From Zoogloea sp035335645 (GTDB lineage Bacteria > Pseudomonadota > Gammaproteobacteria > Burkholderiales > Rhodocyclaceae): DNA of 37,538 nt. Location of the stretch: assembly GCA_035335645.1 (NCBI GenBank), contig DAOQMM010000023.1, positions 1 through 37,538 of the forward strand, written 5' to 3'. Under the pieces are notes generated by a model. That model was given only the letters and a program-made list of their open reading frames with translations. It was not told the origin of the DNA and did no database searches. Of the stretch, positions 1 to 7,658 are shown piece after piece; the first letter of the stretch is position 1; each line of letters starts with the position of its first letter. The translations under genes and the position numbers were made by a program.

Positions 1-85
1 GGCCAAGCGGGAAGAGAGCCGCTTAAGAGTCTCGTCAGGCCGCATCATCCAACCGTTTTTTCTATGGTGGGTCGGATGATGGGTA

Positions 86-113
86 GAAAAGAAAAACGCC
101 CCAAAATGGGCGT
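86..113 (-). terminator. Rho-independent terminator of the tRNA-Ser gene
   Basis: Read on the minus strand, ACGCCC and GGGCGT form a 6-bp stem (96-101 with 108-113) with a 6-nt loop, followed by TTTTTCTTTTC. It lies just downstream of the tRNA 3' end, so it should end the tRNA transcript. Bases 1-85 hold no gene I can support. Confidence 0.7.
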
Positions 114-127
114 ATTTGCTAAGTATC

Positions 128-215
128 TGGCGGAAGCGGTGAGATTCGAACTCACGAACGGTTGCCCGTTGCCGGTTTTCAAGACCGGTGCAATCGACCA
201 CTCTGCCACGCTTCC
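128..215 (-). tRNA. tRNA-Ser (anticodon UGA)
   Basis: The minus strand folds as a class II tRNA with a long variable arm. The acceptor stem pairs GGAAGCG (209-215) with CGCTTCC, followed by discriminator G and an encoded CCA (128-130). The anticodon stem (172-176 with 184-188) encloses the 7-nt loop CTTGAAA with anticodon TGA at 179-181, reading UCN serine codons. The T loop GTTCGAATC is present. The 88-nt length and long variable arm fit tRNA-Ser. It appears to be a single-gene unit with its own terminator. Confidence 0.97.
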
Positions 216-258
216 GGAAGGCCCTGATCGACGGCGGGATGCCGTCAGGCCGGCCCGA

Positions 259-264
259 ATTCTA
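259..264 (-). promoter_or_regulatory. Candidate -10 box for tRNA-Ser
   Basis: The minus strand has TAGAAT about 44 bases upstream of the tRNA, directly followed by a GC-rich stretch (TCGGGCCGGCC). Such discriminators are typical of stringently controlled stable-RNA promoters. No convincing -35 box was found at the right distance, so this rests on the -10 and discriminator only. Confidence 0.3.
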
Positions 265-297
265 GCACGGCCCCCCAGGCGCGTTCTCCCTGCACGG

Positions 298-326
298 TTG
301 AAACTTTCCCGCACGTCCGATACTCT
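298..326 (+). promoter_or_regulatory. Candidate sigma-70 promoter of the BI-1 family gene
   Basis: TTGAAA (298-303) and TACTCT (321-326) are separated by exactly 17 bp. Transcription would start near 333, giving a leader of about 55 bases before the ATG at 388. The -35 is good and the -10 weak (3 of 6 matches). Confidence 0.4.
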
Positions 327-387
327 CAGGCAGTACAGCCCCTCAACGGGCGGCGACCTTAACCCTCTCAATTCAATGGAGAAATCT

Positions 388-1074
388 ATGCAAATCGACA
401 CTTACGGCCAGCAGACGCAGATGCTTGGCGCCAGTACGAACCGCGTGCTGCGCAATACATACCTGCTGCTTGCACTGTCCATGGTGCCGACCATCGCTGG
501 CGCCATGCTTGGCGTGCAGATGCAGTTCTCGTTCTTTGCCGGCAGCCCGCTGATGGGTTTCCTGCTGTTCATGGGCATCTCCTTCGCCTTCTTCTGGGGC
601 ATCGAGCGCAACAAGAACAGTGGCCTGGGCGTGGCGCTGCTGCTGGGCTTCACCTTCTTCATGGGGCTGATGCTGTCCAGCCTGCTGCGGGTGGCCCTCG
701 GCTTCTCCAACGGCGGCACGCTGATCGCCCTGGCGGGCGGCGGCACGGCGGCGATCTTCGGCGTGATGGCCACCGTGGCCACGGTCTCCAAGCGGGATTT
801 CAGCGGCCTCGGCAAGTTCCTGTTCGTCGGCGTGATCGTCCTGCTGCTGGCCAGTGTGGCCAACATCTTTTTCCAGGTGCCGGCCCTCTACCTGACGATC
901 TCGGCGATCGCGGTGGCGCTGTTCTCCGCCTACATCCTGTACGACATCAACGACATCGTGCGCGGCGGCGAAACCAACTATGTGACGGCCACCCTGCGGG
1001 TCTATCTGGACGTCTATAACGTGTTCGTCAATCTGCTCAACCTGCTCATGGCCTTCGGTGGCGACCGGGACTGA
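388..1074 (+). CDS. Bax inhibitor-1 (BI-1)/YccA family inner-membrane protein
   Basis: A 228-residue protein that is almost entirely hydrophobic, with about seven predicted membrane helices. The C-terminal signature is conserved: an LYDINDIVRGG stretch followed by the VYLDVYNVFVNLLNLL helix, typical of the UPF0005/BI-1 family. In E. coli the relative YccA modulates FtsH proteolysis, while other members are proposed Ca2+/H+ leak channels; the role here is not determined. I start at ATG 388 because GGAGA (378-382) lies just upstream. An in-frame ATG at 376 would overlap that site, and longer upstream extensions run through the tRNA. Monocistronic, with a strong terminator at 1091-1118. Confidence 0.9.
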   Translation: MQIDTYGQQTQMLGASTNRVLRNTYLLLALSMVPTIAGAMLGVQMQFSFFAGSPLMGFLLFMGISFAFFWGIERNKNSGLGVALLLGFTFFMGLMLSSLLRVALGFSNGGTLIALAGGGTAAIFGVMATVATVSKRDFSGLGKFLFVGVIVLLLASVANIFFQVPALYLTISAIAVALFSAYILYDINDIVRGGETNYVTATLRVYLDVYNVFVNLLNLLMAFGGDRD

Positions 1075-1090
1075 TCCCACCCCGTCCGGC

Positions 1091-1118
1091 AAAAAGGCGA
1101 CCCGCGGGTCGCCTTTTT
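1091..1118. terminator. Bidirectional terminator between BI-1 gene and rlmD
   Basis: AAAAAGGCGACCC and GGGTCGCCTTTTT form a perfect 13-bp inverted repeat around a 2-nt centre. A tract on one side and T tract on the other allow termination of both convergent genes. Confidence 0.85.
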
Positions 1119-1135
1119 GCTGACCCGTGCCTCGG

Positions 1136-2479
1136 CTAATCCCGCTCGAACAGGGCGATGGACTCCACGTGGGAGGTCTGCGGAAACATGTTGGCGATGC
1201 CCGCCCCCTTCAGCCGGTAGCCTTTCTCGTGCACCAGCACCGCCGCATCCCGCGCGAGGGTCGCGGGATTGCAGGACACGTACACGACGCGCCGCGGACT
1301 GTCCGCGCCGAGCGCCTTCACCACCGCAATAGCCCCTTCCCGCGGCGGATCGATGAGCAGCTTGTCGAGCCGACCGAGGGCCGCGAGACTGTCTTCGGTG
1401 GCTTCGAACAGGTTGGCCGCATGGAATTCGCTGCGTTCCGCCAAGCCGTTGGCCGCCGCGTTCTCAGCGGCGCGCCGCACCAGCGCGTCGCTGCCTTCCA
1501 CCCCGACCACTGTGGCCCCCAGGCGGGCGATGGGCAGACTGAAGTTGCCCAGCCCACAGAACAGGTCCGCAATGCGCTCACCCGGCCGGGGGTCCAGCAA
1601 GAGCATGGCGCGGCGCATCAGCAGGCGGTTGATGCCCATGTTGACCTGGGTGAAATCCGTCGGCCGGAAAGCCATGGAGACGCCGAACTCCGGCAGCGTG
1701 TAGGCCAGTCCGGGCGCCTTGACCGGGTGCAGGCGAGAGGCCGAATCCGGCCCGAAGGGCTGCAGCCACACCTGCACGCCGTGGGATTCGGCAAACGCCC
1801 GCAGGTGGTCCTTGTCCGCCGCGGTCAGGGGTTCCAGATGGCGGAATACCAGCACCGTGAGGCCCTCGCCCACCGCCACCTCGATCTGCGGCAGCCGATC
1901 CGCCACCGACAGGGCCGTCACCAGATCCCGCAGGGCCGGCAGCAGGACCGACACATGGGTCGGCAACACGGGACAGCTGCGCATATCCACAATGTGACTG
2001 CTGCGCCGTTGATGGAAGCCGATCCGCACGCCGCCCTTGCTAGGCACCTGGCGCACGCTCAGACGCGCGCGGAAGCGGTAACCCCATGGCGCGCCCGAAA
2101 TGACCGGATACAGCACGTCAGCCTTCACCCGCGCCAGATGCCACAGGGCGTTCTCCAGCACCCGCTGCTTGGCCGCCAGCTGCGCAGAGGGTTCAAGGTG
2201 CTGCATGCTGCACCCGCCGCACTCACCGAACAGGACGCAGGGCGGTGCCACGCGTTGGGCGCTGGGTGCCACGATGCGCGTCACGTCTGCCAATTCGAAC
2301 TTGGGCTTGACCCGGTAGGAGACGAACTCCACCCGCTCACCGGGCAGTGCGCCTTCGATGAAGACCGTCTTCCCGTCCACCCGCGCGACACCGCGCCCAT
2401 CGTGGTCCAGGGATTCGATCAGCGCTTCGCGGGGGGCGTCGACATGCATGGGCGCAAGAGTGAAAAGAAAGGTCGCCAT
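1136..2479 (-). CDS. rlmD: 23S rRNA (uracil-1939-C5)-methyltransferase RlmD
   Basis: A 447-residue SAM-dependent RNA methyltransferase of the TrmA/RumA family, which in E. coli makes m5U1939 in 23S rRNA. An N-terminal TRAM domain (about 12-70) precedes iron-sulfur cysteines C81, C87, C90 and C169. The first three match E. coli RumA numbering, which supports the start at 2479 over the internal ATG at 2449. The SAM-binding motif ADLFCGLGNFSLP lies at 304-316, DPPREG at 378-383, and the catalytic cysteine is C403 in SCNPATLARD. No Shine-Dalgarno is visible. It is divergent from roxA across only 48 bp; both genes act on the ribosome. Confidence 0.95.
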   Translation of the reverse strand: MATFLFTLAPMHVDAPREALIESLDHDGRGVARVDGKTVFIEGALPGERVEFVSYRVKPKFELADVTRIVAPSAQRVAPPCVLFGECGGCSMQHLEPSAQLAAKQRVLENALWHLARVKADVLYPVISGAPWGYRFRARLSVRQVPSKGGVRIGFHQRRSSHIVDMRSCPVLPTHVSVLLPALRDLVTALSVADRLPQIEVAVGEGLTVLVFRHLEPLTAADKDHLRAFAESHGVQVWLQPFGPDSASRLHPVKAPGLAYTLPEFGVSMAFRPTDFTQVNMGINRLLMRRAMLLLDPRPGERIADLFCGLGNFSLPIARLGATVVGVEGSDALVRRAAENAAANGLAERSEFHAANLFEATEDSLAALGRLDKLLIDPPREGAIAVVKALGADSPRRVVYVSCNPATLARDAAVLVHEKGYRLKGAGIANMFPQTSHVESIALFERD

Positions 2480-2515
2480 TCTAGCGACAGAGCCGGCTGT
2501 TGCAAGGCAAGGGCG

Positions 2516-2521
2516 TATAAT
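2516..2521 (+). promoter_or_regulatory. Perfect -10 box (TATAAT) just before roxA
   Basis: TATAAT ends 6 bases before the roxA ATG, so transcription would start at or within a base or two of the start codon. No good -35 box is at the standard spacing; TTGCAA at 2500-2505 is too close. This suggests a leaderless mRNA, but it could also be chance. Confidence 0.35.
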
Positions 2522-2527
2522 CACGGC

Positions 2528-3658
2528 ATGATCGACACACTTCTGGGTGGCCTTTCGGTCGAGCAGTTCCTCGCCGAATACTGGCAGAAAAAGCCCCTCC
2601 TCATCCGTCAGGCCATCCCCGGCTTCACCGGCGTGGTCTCCAGGGACGACCTCTTCGCCCTCGCCCGCGATCCAGATGTGGAATCGCGCTTCATCGCCCA
2701 CGACGGTGCCCGCTGGGAAGTCCTCCACGGCCCGCAAAAAGCCACCGACCTGCGCCGCAAGAAGCAACCGTGGACGGTGCTCGTGCAGGGACTCAACCTC
2801 TTCGTGCCCGAAGGCGACGCCCTGCTCCATCGTTTCGACTTCATCCCCCAGGCCCGCCTCGACGATCTGATGGTGAGCTACGCCGTCGATGGCGGTGGCG
2901 TCGGACCTCACTTTGACAACTACGACGTGTTCCTTCTACAGGGCATCGGTCAGCGGCGCTGGCTCATCAGCAACCAGGACGACCGCAGCCTCATCGAGGA
3001 TGTCCCCCTCAAGATCCTGCAGGATTTCCGGCCGGTGCACGACTGGGTGCTGGAATCCGGCGACATGCTCTACCTGCCGCCCCACTGGGCCCACAACGGC
3101 ATTGCCCTTGGAGAATGCACCACGTATTCCATCGGCTTCCGTTCGCCCACCTACCAGGAGCTGGCCCAGGAGTTCCTGGTCTATCTCCAGGATGCCGTGC
3201 AGCTCGAAGGCCTTTACGCCGACCCTGACCTGAAGCCTCACGTCCACTCCGCCGAGATCGGCGATGCCATGGTGGATCGGGTGGCCGAACAGCTCGCGCG
3301 GATCACGTGGACACGGGAGGACGTGCGCCGTTTCCTCGGCGCCTACCTGACCGAACCCAAGCCTCATGTGTTCTTCGACTCGCCGGACGAACCACTCGAT
3401 CACGACAGCTTTCTCGCCCAGTGCAACAGGGCGGGCTATGTGCTGGACGCGCGCAGCCTGCTTCTGTTCTCGGACGGCCGCTTCTTTCTCAATGGTGAAG
3501 CCGTGAGCATCTCCCACACGGATCTGCCCGTCATGATCGAACTGGCAGACCGGCGCAGGATCTCCACGGTTGCCGATCTGACGCAGGATGGACAGGCCCT
3601 TCTGTACGACTGGTACTGCTGCGGCTTTGCCCACCCGGACAGCATCGAAAGCAAATAA
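2528..3658 (+). CDS. roxA: JmjC/cupin ribosomal oxygenase (RoxA/YcfD family)
   Basis: A 376-residue Fe(II)/2-oxoglutarate-dependent oxygenase. E. coli YcfD hydroxylates an arginine of ribosomal protein L16. The JmjC core shows the HxD pair H128 and D130 (GPHFDNYDVF) and the distal His in YLPPHWAHNG, most likely H189 by alignment with YcfD. The GxGxRRW segment (about 139-145) is typical of the family. The C-terminal third should be the dimerisation and winged-helix part. The ATG at 2528 gives the canonical N terminus; longer readings run through rlmD antisense. No ribosome-binding site is visible. Confidence 0.92.
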   Translation: MIDTLLGGLSVEQFLAEYWQKKPLLIRQAIPGFTGVVSRDDLFALARDPDVESRFIAHDGARWEVLHGPQKATDLRRKKQPWTVLVQGLNLFVPEGDALLHRFDFIPQARLDDLMVSYAVDGGGVGPHFDNYDVFLLQGIGQRRWLISNQDDRSLIEDVPLKILQDFRPVHDWVLESGDMLYLPPHWAHNGIALGECTTYSIGFRSPTYQELAQEFLVYLQDAVQLEGLYADPDLKPHVHSAEIGDAMVDRVAEQLARITWTREDVRRFLGAYLTEPKPHVFFDSPDEPLDHDSFLAQCNRAGYVLDARSLLLFSDGRFFLNGEAVSISHTDLPVMIELADRRRISTVADLTQDGQALLYDWYCCGFAHPDSIESK

Positions 3659-3742
3659 CTTCAAGCACTTGGCATCTACCGCGACATTCCATCGATGTTG
3701 CGGCAACGCAACAATGTCTTTCTGGGGCCACACCCGGCGTGC

Positions 3743-3748
3743 TAGAAT
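3743..3748 (+). promoter_or_regulatory. Candidate extended -10 promoter of the small lipoprotein gene
   Basis: TGCTAGAAT provides an extended -10 (TGn plus TAGAAT). A weak TTCTGG at 3720-3725 lies 17 bp upstream. Transcription would begin near 3755, leaving about a 70-nt leader before the ATG at 3828, which is preceded by AAGGGAAACC. Confidence 0.4.
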
Positions 3749-3827
3749 CCTCTCAGATCGGGTCCCCCACCTGATTGCTCCTGATTTTCAGGCCGTTGAA
3801 CTCACTTATCGATAAGGGAAACCAACA

Positions 3828-4082
3828 ATGAAACAGTCTCTCCTCGTTGCTGCTCTCGTCGCCCTGGCCGTTTCCGCTTGCGGCAAGAAGGAAGAACCCA
3901 AGGCCGTTGAAGCGCCGGCTCCTGCCGCTGCTCCGGCTCCCGCTGCTGCTCCGGCCCCGGCTGCCCCGGCTGCTGACGCCAAGCCTGCTGAAGCCGCTGC
4001 CCCGGCCGCTCCCGCTGCCCCGGCTGCTGACGCCAAGCCCGCTGAAGCTGCTCCCGCCGCTCCGGCTGCCGACAAGAAGTAA
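3828..4082 (+). CDS. Small Ala/Pro-rich lipoprotein of unknown function
   Basis: An 84-residue protein. The first 18 residues form a lipoprotein signal peptide ending in lipobox VSAC, so C18 should be lipidated. The mature part is almost pure Ala-Pro with Lys/Glu and contains a tandem 18-residue repeat (PAADAKPAEA core, twice) ending in ADKK. It has no enzymatic domain. Such chains are likely extended and disordered, comparable to short periplasmic spacer or anchor lipoproteins, but no function can be assigned. GGGAAACC precedes the ATG at moderate distance and a strong terminator follows. Confidence 0.85.
   Translation: MKQSLLVAALVALAVSACGKKEEPKAVEAPAPAAAPAPAAAPAPAAPAADAKPAEAAAPAAPAAPAADAKPAEAAPAAPAADKK
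3961..4068 (+). repeat. 54-bp tandem repeat inside the lipoprotein gene
   Basis: The segment starting CTGCCCCGGCTGCTGACGCC at 3961 recurs at 4015, a period of 54 bp (18 codons). The two copies differ by a few, mostly synonymous, bases at the start and diverge towards the end. Copy number could vary by slippage. Confidence 0.7.
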
Positions 4083-4100
4083 TCCTTCTTCCGGCAACGA

Positions 4101-4131
4101 AAAAAGCCAACCTGCGGGTTGGCTTTTTTTG
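4101..4131 (+). terminator. Rho-independent terminator after the small lipoprotein
   Basis: AAGCCAACC pairs with GGGTTGGCTT around TGC and is followed by a run of seven T. The A tract on the left also allows reading from the other strand. Bases 4132-4265 carry nothing further that I recognise. Confidence 0.9.
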
Positions 4132-4265
4132 TACCCATTGATGGAGCACATCGCGGTCTCCATCCCTCTGCCACACCGCGAGGCACCTCCCCGCAGGACC
4201 GTCCGCCCATCGCGCCTGTCCTGAATCGGCAAGCCTGGGATCGGATACCGCAGCCGCCGCTTCAA

Positions 4266-4293
4266 GAAAAACGCCGACCCTCAGGTCGGCGTT
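4266..4293 (-). terminator. Rho-independent terminator of dapA-bamC
   Basis: On the minus strand AACGCCGACC and GGTCGGCGTT (4284-4293 and 4270-4279) form a 10-bp stem with a 4-nt loop, followed by TTTTC. It lies 24 bases past the bamC stop. Confidence 0.9.
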
Positions 4294-4316
4294 CATCCGT
4301 GACGGGTGCGCAGGCC

Positions 4317-5483
4317 TTACTTGAGCTGCTCGTACAGCAAGCCCAGAATCTTGCGCGCCGAATCCGATTTGTCGACACCCCCTTCGCGGGTGAGGACCTG
4401 AACCGACGATTCGTCTCCCGCATTCTTGACGAAGATGCGGTACTGACTGCCCGTCGGCAGTGCCGGCTTGTCGCTGCGCCAGAAGGCCAGTTTGGAGAGC
4501 AAGCCCTCGTCACCCTTCTTTTTGACGTCCACTTCAGGGTCGACATAGCGCACGTAGTACAGACCCTGGGAGCGATCCCGGTCCTCGACGGTGAAACCGA
4601 CCCGATCCAGTGCCAGCCCGACACGGCGCCAGGCGCGGTCGAAGGCATCCTGCACGGTCAGCAGCGTTGCCCCATCCGCCGCATTGGCCAGCCTGGCCTT
4701 GTCCGAAGACGGCGCAGTGGCCAGTTGGGCCTTGGCTCGGCTTTCGTCCGCACCGAGGCGGACCATCAGGCGCTGCAGGAACTCCGCTTCAAGTTCCGGA
4801 TCGGCCGCTCGGGGCTGCCAGATCGTGCGGTCCTTGCCTTCCGTAGGATAGATTTCCATCATGCCCCGGTGGCTGATGTAGATCTCCACCGTGCCCGCTT
4901 CGGCACCGGCTTCCAGACGGGTGCGGAACTTGTCGCGCTCCGGTGTGGAATACAGGCCATCGAGCACCTTGCCAAGCGTGTTGCGGATGAAGCCCTGCTC
5001 GATCTTCGCCCGGTTCTCGGCCCAGTCGGTTTCCATTACGCCGATTTCAGGCTTGTCCACGTTCAGGAGGAAACCGCTTTCCTGCCAGAAATCGCGGATC
5101 TGCGGCCACAGCTTGTCGGCTGAACCCTGGACCACCAGCCAGCGCTGGGAACCGGCACGCTCGATATGCATCTTGTCGGACCCCGACGCAGATGCCGCGG
5201 TCGGCGCTGCGCCAGGCGTGGCGCCCACCTGTGCGCCCTGGCCCGTGCGTTCGGCACTGTAGGCCGAGAACGTGGCGGTTCCCTTGGGACTGACATCGGG
5301 CACCGTGTAACGGTCATCGCGCGTCGGGGCGGTGAGATCCGGCGGTATTTCGAGGGACTTGACCGGCGCAGCGGACGCGCTCTTGTAGTCGATCTTCTTC
5401 GATTCCAGCAGGGAACCGGAGCAGCCGGCGAGGGCGATCGCCATCGCAACCGCCGATCCGGACGCCAGGGTGCGGCTATGCAT
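4317..5483 (-). CDS. bamC: Outer membrane assembly lipoprotein BamC (NlpB/DapX)
   Basis: A 388-residue lipoprotein component of the BAM complex, which folds beta-barrel proteins into the outer membrane. The signal peptide ends in lipobox ALAGC with C21 lipidated. The unstructured stretch that follows contains KSLEIPPDLTAP (about 45-56), matching the segment that contacts BamD in E. coli. Two helix-grip domains follow. It is somewhat longer than E. coli BamC (344). The ATG at 5483 has GAGG 8 bases upstream. It follows dapA by 29 bp in the classic dapA-bamC operon. Confidence 0.93.
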   Translation of the reverse strand: MHSRTLASGSAVAMAIALAGCSGSLLESKKIDYKSASAAPVKSLEIPPDLTAPTRDDRYTVPDVSPKGTATFSAYSAERTGQGAQVGATPGAAPTAASASGSDKMHIERAGSQRWLVVQGSADKLWPQIRDFWQESGFLLNVDKPEIGVMETDWAENRAKIEQGFIRNTLGKVLDGLYSTPERDKFRTRLEAGAEAGTVEIYISHRGMMEIYPTEGKDRTIWQPRAADPELEAEFLQRLMVRLGADESRAKAQLATAPSSDKARLANAADGATLLTVQDAFDRAWRRVGLALDRVGFTVEDRDRSQGLYYVRYVDPEVDVKKKGDEGLLSKLAFWRSDKPALPTGSQYRIFVKNAGDESSVQVLTREGGVDKSDSARKILGLLYEQLK

Positions 5484-5512
5484 GCGTAAGCCTCGGGAGG
5501 GGATGGTGGAAC

Positions 5513-6391
5513 TCAAACTTCGATGCCGGCCTGGCGCATGGCCTTGCGGACACGCTCGTGGCAGGATTCTGACAGCCGGGTGAGGGGCAGGCGGATGCCC
5601 GGACCGATCAGCCCCATCTGCTCGACAGCCCACTTCACGGGAATCGGGTTGGCTTCGCAGAACAGGTCGCGGTGCAGACCGACCAGCTTGGCGTTGGCCG
5701 CACGGGCCGTGACGGCGTCGCCCTGGAGCGCCGCGGCACACACCTCATGCATCAGCCCCGGCGCCACGTTGGCGGTCACCGAAATCGTGCCGTGCCCACC
5801 CAGCAGGATGAAGGCCATCATGGTCATGTCGTCGCCACTGTACAGGGCGAAATCCCTGGGTGCCCGGGCGATCAGATCGCAGGCGCGGTCCAGACTGCCG
5901 GTCGCATCCTTGATGCCGATGATGTTGGGAATCTCGGCAAGCCGCAGGGCCGTGTCATTGGCCAGATCAGCCACGGTCCGGCCCGGCACGTTGTAGAGGA
6001 TCAGCGGCAGCTCGCTCGCCTCGGCGATGGCCCGGAAATGGCGGTACAGCCCTTCCTGGGTCGGCCGGTTGTAATAGGGCACCACGGACAGGCCCGCGAC
6101 AGCGCCCGCCTTGCGGGAGAACTCGGTCAGTTCGATGGCCTCTCGGGTCGAATTGGCCCCCGTGCCAGCAATGACCGGAATGCGGCCCGCCGCATGTTCC
6201 ACGCAGACACGGATCAGTTCGCAGTGCTCGTCCACATCAACAGTGGGCGACTCACCGGTCGTGCCGACCACGACGATGCCGTCCGTTCCTTCCTGGACAT
6301 GGAAGTCGATCAGCGTGCGCAGACGGGGAAGATCCAGGCTGCCATCGTCGTTCATGGGGGTGACGATGGCGACAATCGAACCGGTAATCAT
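5513..6391 (-). CDS. dapA: 4-hydroxy-tetrahydrodipicolinate synthase DapA
   Basis: A 292-residue TIM-barrel aldolase that condenses pyruvate with aspartate semialdehyde in lysine and meso-diaminopimelate synthesis. All catalytic positions are at E. coli numbering: T44 and T45 (GTTGES), Y107, Y133 (ILYNVPGRT), R138, and Schiff-base lysine K161 in GIKDATG. Its length equals that of the E. coli enzyme. The ATG at 6391 gives the canonical MITGSIVAIVTP start; the Shine-Dalgarno is poor. It is first gene of an operon with bamC, linking wall precursor and outer membrane assembly. Confidence 0.97.
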   Translation of the reverse strand: MITGSIVAIVTPMNDDGSLDLPRLRTLIDFHVQEGTDGIVVVGTTGESPTVDVDEHCELIRVCVEHAAGRIPVIAGTGANSTREAIELTEFSRKAGAVAGLSVVPYYNRPTQEGLYRHFRAIAEASELPLILYNVPGRTVADLANDTALRLAEIPNIIGIKDATGSLDRACDLIARAPRDFALYSGDDMTMMAFILLGGHGTISVTANVAPGLMHEVCAAALQGDAVTARAANAKLVGLHRDLFCEANPIPVKWAVEQMGLIGPGIRLPLTRLSESCHERVRKAMRQAGIEV

Positions 6392-6420
6392 GAGCTATCG
6401 CGGGAAAGGGAAAGTGAACT

Positions 6421-6426
6421 ATTGTA
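6421..6426 (-). promoter_or_regulatory. Candidate -10 box for dapA-bamC
   Basis: The minus strand carries TACAAT 30 bases upstream of the dapA ATG. A matching -35 at 16-18 bp was not found, so this is a weak prediction. Confidence 0.25.
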
Positions 6427-6516
6427 CCCAATCACTTGGGGAAGGCCAGTGGGCGAAAAATGCGCTTACCAAAAGCCCGTCTGCGCAGCGCGAACCGGAT
6501 GCCAGAAGCGCGGGCA

Positions 6517-6560
6517 GCGGAACGCCCGGCCGGATCGGACCCTCCGGCCGGGCGCTCCGC
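6517..6560. repeat. Long GC-rich hairpin downstream of the deacetylase-family gene
   Basis: Arms 6517-6533 and 6544-6560 pair over 17 bp with one mismatch around a 10-nt loop. It begins 3 bases past the minus-strand gene's stop. No T run follows, so it may stabilise or end that transcript without being a canonical terminator. Confidence 0.6.
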
Positions 6561-6563
6561 TAC

Positions 6564-7490
6564 TCAGAGGTCAGCCAATGACTTGACGTGCGCCACAACG
6601 CTGCGCGCCAGGGAAGACAGGGAATAGCCGCCTTCCAGCATGGAGACGATGCGCCGCTTGGAGAACTCGGCCGCGACCTTCTTGAGCTCTTCGGTCGCGA
6701 AGATGTAATCCTTCTCCACCAGCCCGAGGGAGCCCATGTCGTCCTCGTAGTGGGCGTCGAAACCCGCCGAGATGAAGATCGCCTCCGGCGCGTGGTTGCG
6801 CAGGGCCGGTACCCAGATGTTGGTGACGATCTCGCGGAACACGTCGCCGCGGGAACCCGCCTTGACGGGCACATTGACCATGTTGGGCGCGGGATTGTCA
6901 TGTCCGCTGTAGGGGTAGAACGGATGCTGGAAGATGCTGACCATCAGCACCCGCGGATCGTCCTTGAAGATGTCCTCGGTGCCATTACCGTGGTGCACGT
7001 CGAAGTCCACCACCGCCACGCGCTTGAGTCCATGCACATCGAGGGCATGGCGGGCCGCAACGGCCACATTGTTGAAGAAGCAGAAGCCCATGGCCTTGGC
7101 CGCTTCGGCGTGGTGACCGGGCGGGCGGACCGCACAGAAGGCGTTCTCCACCTCGCCGGACATCACCAGATCGGTCGCCATCACGCCGGCACCGGCCGAA
7201 CGCAGGGCCGCCTTGATGGAGTGCGGGCACACAGCCGTATCCGGATCCAGGTGACGGATGCCATGCTCCGGCGCGCTGGCAAGGATTGCGTCCACGTGCT
7301 CGCGGGGATGGGCGCGGCTGAGCTGTTCGGCGGTGGCCACCGGCGCGTCGTAGAACGAGAGGTACATGTCCAGCCCCGCCGCGATCAGGCGGTCGTTGAT
7401 GGCTGCGAGACGCTCCGGGGATTCCGGATGATGGGCGCCCATGTTGTGCAGCCAGCACTCCCGATGCGTGATGAATGCGGTACTCGTCAT
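6564..7490 (-). CDS. Histone deacetylase family protein (AcuC/acetylpolyamine amidohydrolase-like)
   Basis: A 308-residue zinc hydrolase of the arginase/deacetylase superfamily. The active site is intact: the histidine pair H126 and H127 in RPPGHHAE, zinc ligands D164 and H166 in VDFDVHHGNG, third ligand D245 in SAGFDAH, and the tyrosine of LEGGY (Y289). Bacterial members remove acetyl groups from proteins (AcuC acts on acetyl-CoA synthetase) or from polyamines; sequence alone does not decide between them. ATG 7490 is preceded by GGGGGAGAG. It is divergent from the MoxR gene with a 168-bp gap, and no acs or acuA gene is nearby. Confidence 0.88.
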   Translation of the reverse strand: MTSTAFITHRECWLHNMGAHHPESPERLAAINDRLIAAGLDMYLSFYDAPVATAEQLSRAHPREHVDAILASAPEHGIRHLDPDTAVCPHSIKAALRSAGAGVMATDLVMSGEVENAFCAVRPPGHHAEAAKAMGFCFFNNVAVAARHALDVHGLKRVAVVDFDVHHGNGTEDIFKDDPRVLMVSIFQHPFYPYSGHDNPAPNMVNVPVKAGSRGDVFREIVTNIWVPALRNHAPEAIFISAGFDAHYEDDMGSLGLVEKDYIFATEELKKVAAEFSKRRIVSMLEGGYSLSSLARSVVAHVKSLADL

Positions 7491-7621
7491 ACACTCTCCC
7501 CCTCTACTCGCGAAAACGTCTGTTTGATTGATTGATCGTCTTCCCGGCGAACTTCACAGCCCCATGCGGCTCCATCTCCTGGAGACCACCCGCAGCACCG
7601 GGAATGCACTGGTGATCCCCA

Positions 7622-7630
7622 TTATCCACA
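7622..7630 (+). other. Perfect DnaA-box 9-mer upstream of the MoxR gene
   Basis: TTATCCACA matches the strongest DnaA box consensus exactly and stands 28 bases before the MoxR ATG. It is a single copy, with no AT-rich unwinding element and no dnaA or parA nearby, so it is not an origin. It could be a DnaA regulatory site or chance. Confidence 0.25.
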
Positions 7631-7658
7631 TAACCCACGCCCTGCAAAAGCCCACGCC

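Noticed and set aside
1127..3658. 843-residue reading through rlmD antisense into roxA
   Set aside because: The conserved oxygenase starts at 2528; the upstream part is antisense to rlmD.
4141..4224. Short 27-codon frame after the lipoprotein terminator
   Set aside because: It lies between two terminators, lacks a ribosome-binding site and is Pro/Arg-rich noise.
6517..6560. Palindrome as an insertion-sequence end
   Set aside because: No transposase or target duplication nearby; position right after a stop codon fits a transcript-end hairpin.
7622..7630. Replication origin at the DnaA box
   Set aside because: Single box, no AT-rich unwinding region, no dnaA, gyrB or parAB nearby.
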